Shown here: piece by piece, positions 41,941-58,465 of the stretch | Position numbering within the stretch: position 1 is the first letter of the stretch | Layout of the letters: each line of letters starts with the position of its first letter | Origin: Sinonovacula constricta | Taxonomy: Eukaryota > Mollusca > Bivalvia > Cardiida > Solecurtidae | Length of the DNA stretch: 64,000 nt | Direction: 5' to 3' | Assembly (NCBI GenBank): GCA_007844125.1 | Contig: CM017567.1 | Location: forward strand, 4,655,660-4,719,659 | Translations under genes and position numbers: made by a program | The notes under the pieces: model-generated | The model's input: only the letters and a program-made list of their open reading frames with translations | Database searches by the model: none | Told to the model about the DNA's origin: nothing

Positions 41941-43039
41941 AGATAAAATTTAAATATCTGTGAAAATTTTGATAGGACCTTTTCTTACTTACCTATAACA
42001 AATGGAACGATAAAGTTAATGAACATGCGCCTTCAAAACTTAAGATTTCAAGACAATTCATGCCAATCTACTGACACGAATGCTATACTATTTTTAATTC
42101 TAAATCTTCATTTTGTCAGTGAAAATTTAATAAATAATTTCTTATTAATTTCTGAATACACATACGAAGGCAAAACATTTTTATTGAAATGATGAATGGT
42201 AAAGAGCTTTTCATGTGCACCAATCAACCGTCCCGTTGTACTGAGAAAGGTTTTATTAGTATAAATCTTAACTTGTTTTCCAGATTAAGCTAGGGGTAAT
42301 AATTCTAGAATTAACCAGTGATTTTAACACGTGTTTACCAACGATTGAACACGATTATAAATCGGATAACTTGACATGGGCGCATATTTATCTATTTCCT
42401 GAGTTTACATCACAATTGTCCATATGATAACCTGAAGCGTTTTTCTCATCTTATCTTATCTTATGATGCAATAGAAAAAATCGACAGGTAAATTAGAGGA
42501 GAACGCTGTCCATTTCTTAAATATACATATTAACTAATATCTAACTAGTAAGCTGCATCTTAAACTAACAGTTTGCCTTATTTTAAGTGCATAGCTGGAG
42601 GTAGTCAATTTTCGTCTAATTTATTCACAGAGGAAGGAGTGATGGCAAGCCACAAATCATGTCTGGTATCTAAGTAAACGAATAATTTATGAGGTTTTTA
42701 AGTATGGTGGTGTTTACTTTTTTAAATAGGTTCTGACTTAGAAAAAAACCCCTATCAAAATGGTATAGTTTACTTTAAAATGTCTGGTTTCATGACCCAC
42801 ACTCGTTTGGATGTTTCTAAAAAGCATTGTGGATAATGAGTCACATAATGTAACATTTGTTGTACATATATAAGAACAGTGGGAATTTCCTTAGTGATCT
42901 TGGCAAGTGATTTATTGTCCTGCATTTTAATGCCCTGCATTTGTATGTATTGACATAGTCTTTGATGATGGAATAACTTAAAAAATCAAATCGTAAGGGT
43001 TCGTTGTGGATCAATGATTAAATTTAGATGATTATAAAT
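41941..43039. other. Intergenic, no feature seen
   Basis: AT-rich; no element recognised. Confidence 0.5.
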
Positions 43040-43445
43040 GGGCACGAAATGTCGTTTAACGTGGTCTTATAAGCATGCCGTCAATATAAACATACTTTTT
43101 AAATACGAAAGGGTGGGGGTTAAATTTTTATCAGACAACCTTTGAAAATATCGGTTGATATAACCCGTGCGATAAAGATGAGCTTTATCAACCGATGCTC
43201 GCGCAACCGCTCTAAGCCGGACTACATTTTTGATGACACGATCAAGAATGTCCAGGTTAACGAAACTTCTTTCTCGCGTAATTATGCTTGTGGTCACCCC
43301 AAAATGTCCATAATATAAAGATTTGTGAAATAGAGCAAACGTGGCCGTTAAAAAAGGAGGGGATGAGCGAGGTCTCGATCTCTGTCCTGCATGATTAAAA
43401 ATTTAAGAAGCGGTGTCTTAACCGACTGAACTAAGCAAACAGGTC
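43040..43445 (-). mobile_element. Possible tRNA-derived SINE, reverse orientation
   Basis: On the - strand, 'TTAGTTCAGTCGGTTAAGAC' (about 43415-43434) resembles a tRNA A box and 'AGAGATCGAGACCTCG' a decayed B box. A further ~300 bp of moderately G+C-rich sequence follows, including a 76-codon open frame. Head plus body suggest an old SINE; the body does not match the other SINEs. Confidence 0.4.
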
Positions 43446-43498
43446 ATCGCGATGTATTTAAAGTTCTATTTCTATTCAACAATGATATAGAAAATTCG

Positions 43499-43531
43499 AA
43501 ATATATATATATAATATATATATATATATAA
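43499..43531. repeat. Short (AT)n tract
   Basis: Two AT runs interrupted by one AA step. Confidence 0.9.
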
Positions 43532-44455
43532 GCTTCATTAATCAAAATGTACAAATTAACAATTCATAAACAATTTGTAATACAGGCACATGATTGAAAC
43601 TGTTTAGGAAAAGTAATAAAATCAATAAAATACGAATTTGTAGTCTGCAACAATAAAAACAATTGTCAAATTTTCAGATTATGTGAGTCCTCGTTTTTGT
43701 GATGTTATTTGGTGTGAATTTAAAGAATTTGATAAGAATTGTGTAAACCTTAAGCAGTGTTGTAAAGATAAGTTACGAGGATTTCGTGGTAAAACTTGGC
43801 TTTTCTCCCAACATTTTTGTTTAGAAAATTAATATTGAATTTGTGACTGTCTCAGAAAGCAGCAATCAGCTGCCTAATCTGAAGATAGATCCTGATGATC
43901 AAATGTCGTTACGTGATAAACATTCAAATGGTTAAGATCTCAATCTTTAGTTCAACCAAATACAACTGTCAAAAACCCAACTACCTTCGCAAATTTTATG
44001 GTGCTATATTCAACGTTCAGAATTTCAATGGCATTAACAATTAAAATTCATGAGCAAACTGTTGTTACAACAACAAACACACACAAACAAACACAAACAT
44101 CGAAGTTAATTCGCGTTTCATGCCATGTGCGTATCAAATTAGATGTAACAAGGCATTACACACTTCATGTATAACTATACACGAGGGCGGGATTTTTGTT
44201 GTTGTTATTTTCCAGCCATTATTTTTAATTAATTTAATCAATAAAATAAAAACCTTATGTATAGTGCAAATAATAAAATAAATTACATGTTTATCGTCAT
44301 ATTTTATAATTTTTATATAAAACTATTATTACTCTAAGCACGCGCATAAATTTAACTGGAATGTCAGATCATGTAGGGGAGGAGCAGTAGCGTTTAATTT
44401 AAATGTTTCCCTGTTTAATCCATTTGAAAGAAAACTGTTGATGGTGGGATTAAAA
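43532..44455. other. Intergenic, no feature seen
   Basis: AT-rich; nothing recognised. Confidence 0.5.
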
Positions 44456-44595
44456 GAATACCAGGCTAGTGTTGATATAGATAAATGTTGTCATACTCGG
44501 CCCGAAAATCAGAAAGCACTCAGCAGAGCCTAGTGCTCTGATATTCTTAGCCTCGCATGATAACATTTATCTATATCAACACTAACCTGGTATTC
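44456..44595. mobile_element. 140-bp fold-back (MITE-like) element
   Basis: The arms at about 44456-44494 and 44557-44595 are reverse complements with only two mismatches (GAATACCAGGCTAGTGTTGA on the left, GAATACCAGGTTAGTGTTGA on the right arm reversed). The interior is also partly self-complementary (CAGAAAGCACT and AGTGCTCTGATATTC). No coding capacity. Confidence 0.8.
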
Positions 44596-47500
44596 TCTAT
44601 ATATCGAAAAAAGTTACCTCTGTTGACGCTTGAATACAATTATTGTAGATGATGCAAACGCATCCACATTATTTTTATGGAATAAGTCTTGTTATCAATA
44701 GCCATCAACAGTTGCATCGCTTGTGATGGAAGACATGTACTGTATACAATACCTAATAAAAGTGGAAACATGACATTTTAGCAAAGGTTGTCATTAATTT
44801 ATTCCACTGAGACCTTATACGTAACATTTGATCCCATGTCACTATACCCATATATTCAACACAACCGTATTAAGGAAAACAATACCGACGATCCACACTG
44901 AATACTGTCTTAATGTGCAAAATAGGTCATAGTTGTATCTCATTAGATGCGTTCACTCAGAAAGGCTTCAACGATTAAAAAGTGATTATACCCAATTGCC
45001 ATATTTTGCTTTATTGTGTTTGTTTTCAAAATCAGCCATCAACCATACAGGGCATTCTCTGAAAATGCCATTTAGATCGACATTATAGTATAAGCTCTCG
45101 TAAATCCTGCATAGTAAATCAGTCTTGACAGCCAAGAATCTCAAAGTCTGGTATTTACGATCCCTGCTTTTTACACGTTTTATGTTATATATTATAATGG
45201 TGAGACGTATATGAGGTTATATTGTTTTCATGGCTTGCAGCCTATCAAAATAGTTAATAGGCACATGCTATATCATTTATTTATTGCAAAAGGGGAATCT
45301 GTTTTCTGAGAATTACATTGTGAAATATTATAAAATGAACATTGTACCTTCTACCATATATCTTATCCCATATTATGTCTTTGTCTTTTAAAATACTACT
45401 TACAGAAAGATGATGTTATATTTTAATTTCATAAATGTAAATATTGATGTAAACATTTTCGCAAAAATAGAATGATAGAAAAAGCAAATTATTCATTTGT
45501 GAGTATAAAGAAATATTTAGTTTTATTCATTTATGTATTTATCTTTACGTCTTAAAGATTAAATCTTCATTTGTGGATGATTTAAAATGGAATTGTTTTT
45601 TGACACAATCTTTGCTCTATTTATTGTTTTTATCGGATATTAAGTTACAAAAAAATGAAGTGTTAATATAAACAATCAAATGCATTTATGTATGATTTGA
45701 TAATCTCGTCATTTGATAAAAAAATAGGCATATAATTCCTTTAATTGTTGATTAATGCATACACGTAATTATGATATGCACATAACTCACATAATTTTCT
45801 TTTTAGTAATTGATAATGTTTGACACAATATGAACATTAACATTTTCAAATGATAGGTATTGATGTAGCTACATTTTAATCTACATTCTAATTTAATTAT
45901 GATATTCATGATAGAAGTTAGTAGACACATGCCTCGACAAGTGTTGGATTTCTTAATAACGTAATAATTTAATGTCGGAACAATGGTGCGTGCAATCATT
46001 AAAATTCAAAACCAGCTTGGTTTATACAATATTGAACCCGAAAAGGTTTTTATTTGTAAAATAGAGAAAGATAGAGTAAAAAGAATATTACTGTATATTT
46101 TCAACAGAATACCTACAGCTTAAAATTAACTTAACTTTAAAGTGTTTTCTCCGTGAAACGGATTAGCACCTTAGTTAAGTTTGAATTAATTAATCAAATT
46201 AATTGAAACAGTGCTATTCTTTGCTCCAAATAAAATATCTGTTCATTGTCTATTTCCACCGAAGGGTTTGATCCACTAAGCGTATTTTGCACATAAATGT
46301 TAAAATAGAAACAATCCTATTTAAATGAGTAGATATCCATATGTTGGACCTTACTGCTATCAGTAGCGTTCTGTGCTGCATTCAATACATAACAGAGAAA
46401 TATATCATATTTGGTCACTTTTTAATGTGTGTTAATACGTGTAAATAGGGGACCCAAATAAAACTTTGTAAATGAAACATACATAATATATTTAAAAATA
46501 ATAAAATCATTTAAGTTTCTGACAGACAGCAGTCAAGGTCGTTAATTCCTTTAATATTTCTATATAAATACATTTGTATAAACTAATATTGGACAACAAT
46601 TTATGATATCAACAGGTATCATGTTGGTTAAAATATTGTTGAATTATACAAAATAAAACACGGTTAAAACATTACTGCATTTGTGTAACATATATATCAG
46701 GTGAACATGTGTATGGCATTTACAAAGTATAACAGTGGTAAGAATACATATGAATTTCAGACTTAGCCGAATACAAAATTTCATTTCCAAAATGTTAATT
46801 TGCAAGTTATAAAACCAAAAGAAAAAAATATTACTAGCCTTAAAATCGCCGGAAATAATATATCAGAAAGATGGGCTTGTTTAGCCTACCAGCATTCAGT
46901 ACCACGTCATTTGTATTTGAAATATTAAATCTTGACAAAAGAGAGTGTGCTGTCACGAAGTCACCGAATCCAGTGCATCATTTGTTTGTAAAAATGCAAC
47001 ATCTATGAATAAGGATTATAATATAAGAAAACAATATAACCTATTAATAAAACAATTGCTCAACCTTAAATATGATACTGAGCAAATTGCAGTCGAATTA
47101 GGGTAGACATGCAATATGAAAATTACAATTTGGCATCTGTTCTTGAGTTACTTTTTAGGATTTTTTACATTTTCATCGTTACAACAGTAATTCAGTTTAA
47201 TATACCTAAAACAATTTGTTCTATTACTGTTGAAACAGAATAATGCATTCCGTCTAAAAGTAACGACCAATCATCGAAGTTGTGACGTGATTAAGCACAT
47301 GATAACATTTCGGTTTATAGTTTATAGTCATTAAAATTACACAATACCATACATTTTAAATAACACGAAACGCAACTATTTAAATGACAAAATTCCCATT
47401 CCATTCTATTTTATTACAGGTATCTTTAAGATGTGTTTTGTTCATTACCATTAATAATTTGCTTGGCTTTGAGAAATTAAGTTTAATTGTGTATATGTCA

Positions 47501-50500
47501 GGTTTTGATAAATTAACAAACCTGCTTGTTGATGTTGATTTCAGATTCTAGTCATGTCTAAATCGTTAATTACGTAGTGTTTGTATGAGTAAGTTTTGCC
47601 GACACTGAGTTAGTGTTCAATTATTGTCTAGTTTGACCCGCGTTAGCTCGCTTATAAATATAAAGCTCCCGGTGCTTGACGCAACTTTACAGTTAGACTG
47701 TTTTAAACAAAGCTAATTCTACCACGATTTTCACTATGTTTATTATCGGTAAAAGGGAAATGAATCATAATGTGCATATGATTAACTAAATATAGTAAAC
47801 AATGGGAATAAACTATTTAAAGTGCAAGGAACAGTTTGAATAACGTTGTACAATTACTGTGCATCCCGAACACAAAATGTTTGTACATTTTAGTAATGAA
47901 TGTCCGAGTATGCGATTACTTAATCATCACGACGAATACATGCGATTACAAAACGGTATAATGGAATCTGACATAAGTAAGAACGGGTTATAAAAATTAA
48001 CAGAAATTAATATTGAACGATTTAGACTACCATAGACATTAAAGATCCGGAGTTACTGAAAAATAAAATTATGTAAATGCTAGATGTCAAGTCTGCTTTT
48101 AAGTAGTTCTACCCTTTACGATAATAAGTGCAATTTGCTGTCAGTTGACTTGATAAAGAAAAAAACTTCGAATTGACTGATAAAGGAACAAGTATACCGC
48201 ATGCACACAAACATCTGATGCTTCTTTCTGTAAGTGCTCTTGTTTCTTAAGACATATAGAGTGACAAACTATGATACGTAAGATAGTATAACTAATATAA
48301 CAACTTTGTGCATATTTTTATTCTGTTAGAATGCTAAAATTAACCAGCTGGAATATAAATGTAAATGGTAATGAAATTACCACTCATTCAGACAATACGA
48401 CAATTAACGTGACCAAACGCAAATATTCACATAAGGATTACGGTGAATCTGGATATTGACAGAAATATTGTCTTCTTAAGTATTATATTGGCCTAGAGTG
48501 AAAAGTTTATTTTAGTGTGTTGGAACTCGAAATGTACACGTTCTCTTTTAGAAAAAAAAATGATCGGAATGTTTTAACAGAAGCTTATGACAGTGAATCA
48601 AGTATATACTTATATATAAAAGGTAATTAGCAATAAATAAAAATATATGACATAATGTGCGCTATGTAGTGTTTACTTTATGAAGTGTTTTGTCATTTTC
48701 ATTCCATTCTCCTGCCGCCAGGCAACTGTTTAATTAAGGACAAATATATATTCTTTGTTTACTCCCATCAATTTATTTAAATTATAAATATCATGATATA
48801 CATTACAAATGTTATAGATTATTATTCTTTGAGCCACTCTGGAAAACTTCTCCTGAAATGTCCATGCACAAGAATTAACAATCAAGCAAAAAGGTTACTT
48901 CGCCAATGTCCGATTGTTAAAAAATATGTATTTCGATAACAGAAAGCTTGCAGTTGTAAAGCTTTTAATGTTACAAAGATAACTCACAGAAGAAGGCAAT
49001 TGCCAACAAAAAAGTGACAAATTATACATCGAAAGAGCCATCGACATATATGAGAATAGGACCTCATAATTATAATTTTAGTTTCACCGTTTTCTCTCGT
49101 TTATTGATATCATTAAATGTGTTATATTTTTTTTTTATTTTCCTGGAGAGAATGGGATGATATAGTTGTTAATAGTATAAAATTAAGCATACAAGGAAAT
49201 GCAATGACTCCTTAAAAACTTAGGTGGTTTTAGGGAATTTAAAATTAATATGAATGCTGTTTTTTTAAGTCAAAGGAATAGAAAAATAAGTTAGTTTTAA
49301 AACTTTCGTCAAAACCCTTTTATTTCGGAAGCAGAAGAATAGCACAAGGCTGAAACAAGTGCAGTTTAGACTATTAATTCGTATATTGTTTTTGTTACAT
49401 TCGAAAAGGAACGTTATTCCACACGTATATAATAAAGCAACATTTTTATGTCTTATTTTGTTTTGCCCTTTAATGACGCAACATCTTAACATCATTGTAT
49501 TCTTTACAAATATCTGAAGCATTTTCTCAAAGAAGATCGGTACTTGCCATATCTCCATAAATATTTTTATTTGTTAGTCAATCCGACAATTTGGGAAGAA
49601 GTATTCTGTTTTTGGTGTCAAATTCTATTCTTGTCTAAGACGTAAATAATTAACACCATTATGCACACGTTACAGACTCTAATTGATATCATACTGACTT
49701 TTTACAGTTAGTACTCATCAATTATTTATATGTTTGGTTGTTAGGGGATTGCTGATTATTTAACAGAAATGCTGCGGGAGCTTTCTGTGTTTAAATAAAG
49801 TAAGTTAACTAACAACAAACAGATTAAAAGTGACGGCTTTTATGTTCAATAATAAGGTAAATGCTATTTCAGACAACGATGGAACTGACAGAATGGCATT
49901 TTTTGTGTTCACTTATTTAATAATGCCCATGTTTGTAGTCCATACGATAGCGTATTATGCTCTAACGTTGTCTTGTCATTGGTCATGCTGAGTTCACAAT
50001 GAATCAATACATGTATAGTGATTCGTTGATTTTTGCCTCAACACGAACAAGAAAATGTGAGGATGAACATCAAACTTCGAGAAAACTTTATTCCTAAGTA
50101 GGCGTTCTAATTTTATTTGATTTAATGTTGTTTTCGCGTCGAACGTAACTGTGAAGGCATGTTTCCCGATGGTAGATTCATTCTTTGTTGTTAAGTATCA
50201 TGGAATTCTCTATTATGTCCTTTGAAAAGATAACTTAAAATACAAATTAGAAATAATTTTTTTTAACAGATCAGTACAGCGGCAGATAAATTTGTTAATA
50301 AAATGGGCTACCTGGACATTACTTTTGTTTCAAGCTCATAGCGTTATCAATAAATAAATAAAAATCATTGTGAGTTTTGCAAGAGGTAGCTGTTTCATCA
50401 GTTTTTATTTCTTATTATACTGTGTTCGTATTAAAACCGGGACCTTGCGGTATTTAATGTCACGACAATAGGTCTGATGTGTCGTGTATGTTTCAATTAC

Positions 50501-50524
50501 GGTAACCCTTTACTCGTTTAGTTT
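44596..50524. other. Long intergenic stretch, no gene seen
   Basis: About 5.9 kb of AT-rich DNA. Open frames of 70 codons (45787-45999, -) and 97 codons (49265-49558, -) have no recognisable motif or splice context. No tandem repeat or SINE identified. Confidence 0.5.
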
Positions 50525-50770
50525 GTACATAAATAAGAATATATGACAAAGTCCCATGGACATTGCAACATACACCAAAATTTGATCAGGTACAAGACAA
50601 ACGTGTTCACATTGCAAGCCAAATGTGAAAGAACAAGTTTGTGATGAGTCATAAATAGAGTAAACCCGACTGTTCACGCCTTGGAACGGCCAGTCGGCAA
50701 TATTGAACGACCGGCGCACGTGCTTAAACCGGTTTTTATAGAGCTCTAACCTCTCACTTCCTGGTGGGTT
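50525..50770 (-). repeat. Dispersed repeat family X, copy 4
   Basis: On the - strand: 'ACCGGTTTAAGCACGTGCGC', 'ATTGCCGACTGGCCGTTCCA' and 'TTCACATTTGGCTTGCAATG', ending 'CTTTGTCATATATTCTTATT'. The longest copy in the window. A 90-codon open frame across it is not conserved among copies. Confidence 0.75.
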
Positions 50771-50881
50771 TCTCAAATGCACGCACTGAAAGGAAAACCG
50801 ATCTATTTGAAAAAAATGTCCAAGCGCTGACGTTGTGACGAAAGTTGTAACGTCATTGGAAAATCATTTCCACATCCTGCT

Positions 50882-50947
50882 TAGAAGAGAAAAAGAGAGA
50901 AAGAGAGGGAGAGAGAGAGATAGAGAGCGAGAGAGGGAGAGAGAGGT
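50882..50947. repeat. (GA)n-rich tract
   Basis: Imperfect GA/AG repeats with GAGA, GGGA and GCGA units. Confidence 0.9.
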
Positions 50948-51196
50948 GTATTTCGATTAGAAGAACCATACAAAATAGTTGATTGTAAATGAAATTAACT
51001 TTTTGGATCAAGAAAAGAAAAAAACAGAGAAGAGTAAACCCTGTACATGTGAAGATGAAATTGAGGAACCAAATTCCAATGTCCATCAAAATAAACGCAC
51101 GTAACAATTCTTATAGGATGAATTAAATAAATACATAGATACATGCACGGGAAGATTTTTTTACAATCTCCACACTGCACAAGTAACATAGTTGGA

Positions 51197-51330
51197 ATCA
51201 TGAATAAGAATACAGGATAAACTCCTATGCGCATTGCACATATTCTAAAATTTGAAAAGGCGCAAGACAAAGGTATTCACATACAAACCAAATGTAAAAG
51301 AACAAATACGTTATGAGCCACTTAACAAAT
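51197..51330 (-). repeat. Dispersed repeat family X, copy 5 (partial)
   Basis: Shares 'ATGAATAAGAATA', 'AAAATTTGAAAAGGCGCAAG', 'ACAAAGGTATTCACAT' and 'ACCAAATGTAAAAGAACAA' with the copies at 24395 and 50525. It lacks the CCGACTG core. Confidence 0.6.
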
Positions 51331-52764
51331 AGAGTAAAGTCATCGTATTGTTTCTCTGCATAAATACTTCTGCACATAAAATTACCAATACTGATTGTTA
51401 AAATTTGTTTTATCCACAAATAGTTCCCGTTCTGTTTGTTTAAGTTACAATATTGTCCTGATTGTGTACAGTCAGCCTTTATTACGTATTTAACTGATTG
51501 ACTGTTTTAAGTGCTAGGTGCAATTTTAACAGAACGCCTTTCGGTACTTGATATGTGTTTAGAAAAGTTTGTTAAGTTTGAAAATGAACAACTTGAGCAA
51601 CGTTATAAAACATGACTGCAGTCAAATAAGCAGACACATGTTATTAAAACAAAATCTACATAATACAATTTGAATGGGATTTTCACCCTTTATTGCACTA
51701 AAATGATGATTGATGCAAAGATTTCCTCTCTTGTGACACGTCTTTCCTTATCCTTCGCCAAAGTAGACAGATACGAAACATGTGCTGTTGTTTTTTTACA
51801 TTAATTCGAAAACGTCGTTTTTGTTTACATTATTTCCAAACAATGACCTTCGTTTTTCTCTTATTTTGCTTTTTAGACGCTCACTCTTATACTACATGTA
51901 TGTAATCCTCTATACGTATGACCGTAAGAAAGCACATTGTCTCACATTTGCTAGCCAAGATATTTAGATCTTTACGAGCTACTTTAAGTCGTATGTACTA
52001 TGGCACTGAATTATTTATAACACAATGATGACAAGTTAGTAAGAAATGCTGATGGTGCTTACAAACATCTACAACTATTAACAATCGATTTTAAATTCAT
52101 TCGAAACAACATTATTTGATAATAGTTTCTGATATAAACGTTTTTAACGTTACTGTTGTAGCATATTCATAGCAAATATGATAAAATATATATCAATACA
52201 TATTTTCATCTTTACATTATTTTTGTCAGGCTAACATCATAATAACAGCGAGATAATCAGACATTTTTGAACGAATATTTAATTACAACTGTATGTAACA
52301 CACTTCAGAAAAGGATTTCCTATAACATTTTATTGTGGCCTTACGAATAGACTAATGATTAATTATTTCTACTTTATATTAAAACATTGATATAAGCCTT
52401 GCTTCAGAGCAAAATTGTTTTTGAGTAATATTCATCACTTTGTTGATATATGTTATACTTTTAATGTAAAAGTAGGTATTATACTAGGTTATATTTGTTA
52501 ACTATGTAAATTTCTGTTATTTACTATTATATATAAAGCTAGTAATTATATCGGAAATTTTTATGCAGGTAGTACGTTGCCGAACAGATTTGAACAGGTT
52601 ATGGTTTTCAAACAATACAAAACAGTCTTGCTTCAGATGTGTATTTAATGAATGAGTAAGTAATTATTACAATACATAGAGAGTTGTTTAGTCTTGACTC
52701 TGCTTTTGTGTTATAGCCAATATTTCTCAGAACGTAATTCTCTTGCAAAACTCTCTAGGCGACG
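51331..52764. other. Intergenic, no feature seen
   Basis: AT-rich; nothing recognised. Confidence 0.5.
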
Positions 52765-52862
52765 AATAAGCAATACTGCGAACATATCAGAGGGTCCAAT
52801 GAGTATTGCAACATATTAAAATCCGAAAAACACAAAACAGAGGTCTCCACATGTCAGTTACA
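52765..52862 (-). repeat. Dispersed repeat family X, copy 6 (partial)
   Basis: 'ATTGCAACATATTAAAATCC', then 'CACAAAACAGAGGTCTCCAC' and 'ATGT', in the same order as other copies. Diverged and without the core. Confidence 0.45.
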
Positions 52863-52954
52863 TGTAATTATATGCTGTGCTAAATAGATAAATTATGTTT
52901 ACAGTTAAAAACCTAAGCAAAAATGCTGCAGCTCTTTTTTAAATCAGTATTTTA

Positions 52955-56976
<4,022 letters not shown>

Positions 56977-57222
56977 TTGTATTGTTTGTGAATATTAACC
57001 CCGAACTGATGAATACATTACACGGTAGTTGCTGGTTCAATTTCCCGCGCTAACCATTTTAACAGCACGAAAATCTCGTGAATAACGAAAAAATCATTTA
57101 TCACGGCGAAATATTTTCGGCAAGAACATGTTCTTAATTTATTTTACAACTGATATTGGAGCGTATGCAACTACCGTGTAATGTTTTCATCAGTTCGGGG
57201 TTAATATTCACAAACAATACAA
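56977..57222. mobile_element. 246-bp MITE-like element with 56-bp inverted repeats
   Basis: The arms at 56977-57032 and 57167-57222 are reverse complements with a single mismatch. The outer end reads TTGTATTGTTTGTGAATATT and the inner part CCCCGAACTGATGAA. The 134-bp middle has no coding capacity and holds CACGAAAATCTCGTG and GCGAAATATTTTCGGC mini-palindromes. High arm identity implies a fairly recent insertion. Confidence 0.85.
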
Positions 57223-58383
57223 CACAATACAGTATACCCTTCTTGTTCGGTATTTAATAAGTTCAAAGTCGCTACATATGTAATACCATTGATCATTTTT
57301 TGATCACTCAACCGTCAGAAGAATTCTTTCCTTTTATTTTAAAAGTATTCAATGTGGAAACAAATAGTAAGACATGTGTAACTTATTTCCGGTGATCTAC
57401 ACGTTGGTTTGTTAATGGGCCCTTTATGGTAAATACACATTGTCTATTCAGTGTTGTCGTATTGTTCAGAATCTTCATCTTTACTGAGAGTGTTACACTA
57501 AATAGACTGTGAATATAATACCTTGATTATATCTATTTAAGATTTCGTGCAATTAGACACCATAGAATTAAACAATGTGATATATTTATATAGTAAAAGA
57601 TATTGATAACATAAATGGACAATTGTTTTCTTTCGCATATCGAATAGGGACATTATCTCATTTGACGAATTCATTTGCCTACAAAACTAAATTGATAAAG
57701 ATCGAACTTCCATTTCAATAACTCTGCGCATGACATTAAACTCGAAGCAATCTTATCCTTATGGTTGGCGCCTAATTGTAAGTCATACTATATCAAGGAA
57801 CATTAAATATTTCCGTTTCTCTTCCTTGTTTACAGTTCGATGGAAATAACAAACTAGACAGATGCATTATTTAATTAAGTTGTTACGGAACTACAACAAT
57901 AAAGCTTTGCAAAATACGTATTAAAGACACCATTTCAACAACAATTGCACCAAGAACGGTAACTGTAGATCTATAAACAAATTGGTTTTACGTTGTTACC
58001 TCGCATGCACCTCAAGTGTACTGTCATTGTAATAGTGAAGTGTAAAACGCGAAGGGAAAACTGCCAAATATACATGCAATGTTTATTCAAAACAATAAAA
58101 GCAGGACACTTGCATCGGAAATAAAATTAGCTATATATTATAGCATTACAAAACAAAAGCTGCGCTTGCCTGTACGATTTTACAATACACATAACTAAAA
58201 CTTACATACAAAATAAACACTGGTTATATATGAATGTTTAATGGTTCTTAATTGCAACATATAGGTTGCATATTAATATATAATGGATGTTACTTTCATT
58301 TTGAAGTCTTCTTTACCAGTAACATATCTTCTATAATCAAACGCATAACGTATAATTAAATGCAAAATATACAATAAGGCTGG
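57223..58383. other. Intergenic, no feature seen
   Basis: AT-rich; nothing recognised. Confidence 0.5.
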
Positions 58384-58465
58384 TTTTAAGTTAATGAAAC
58401 CTATTTCTCATCACTTGACATAAGAATATTGCTGGACTTTTTAAGTTAATGAAACCTATTTCTCA
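58384..58465. repeat. 27-bp exact direct repeat, 55 bp apart
   Basis: TTTTAAGTTAATGAAACCTA plus 7 bp occurs identically at 58384-58410 and 58439-58465. Confidence 0.9.
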
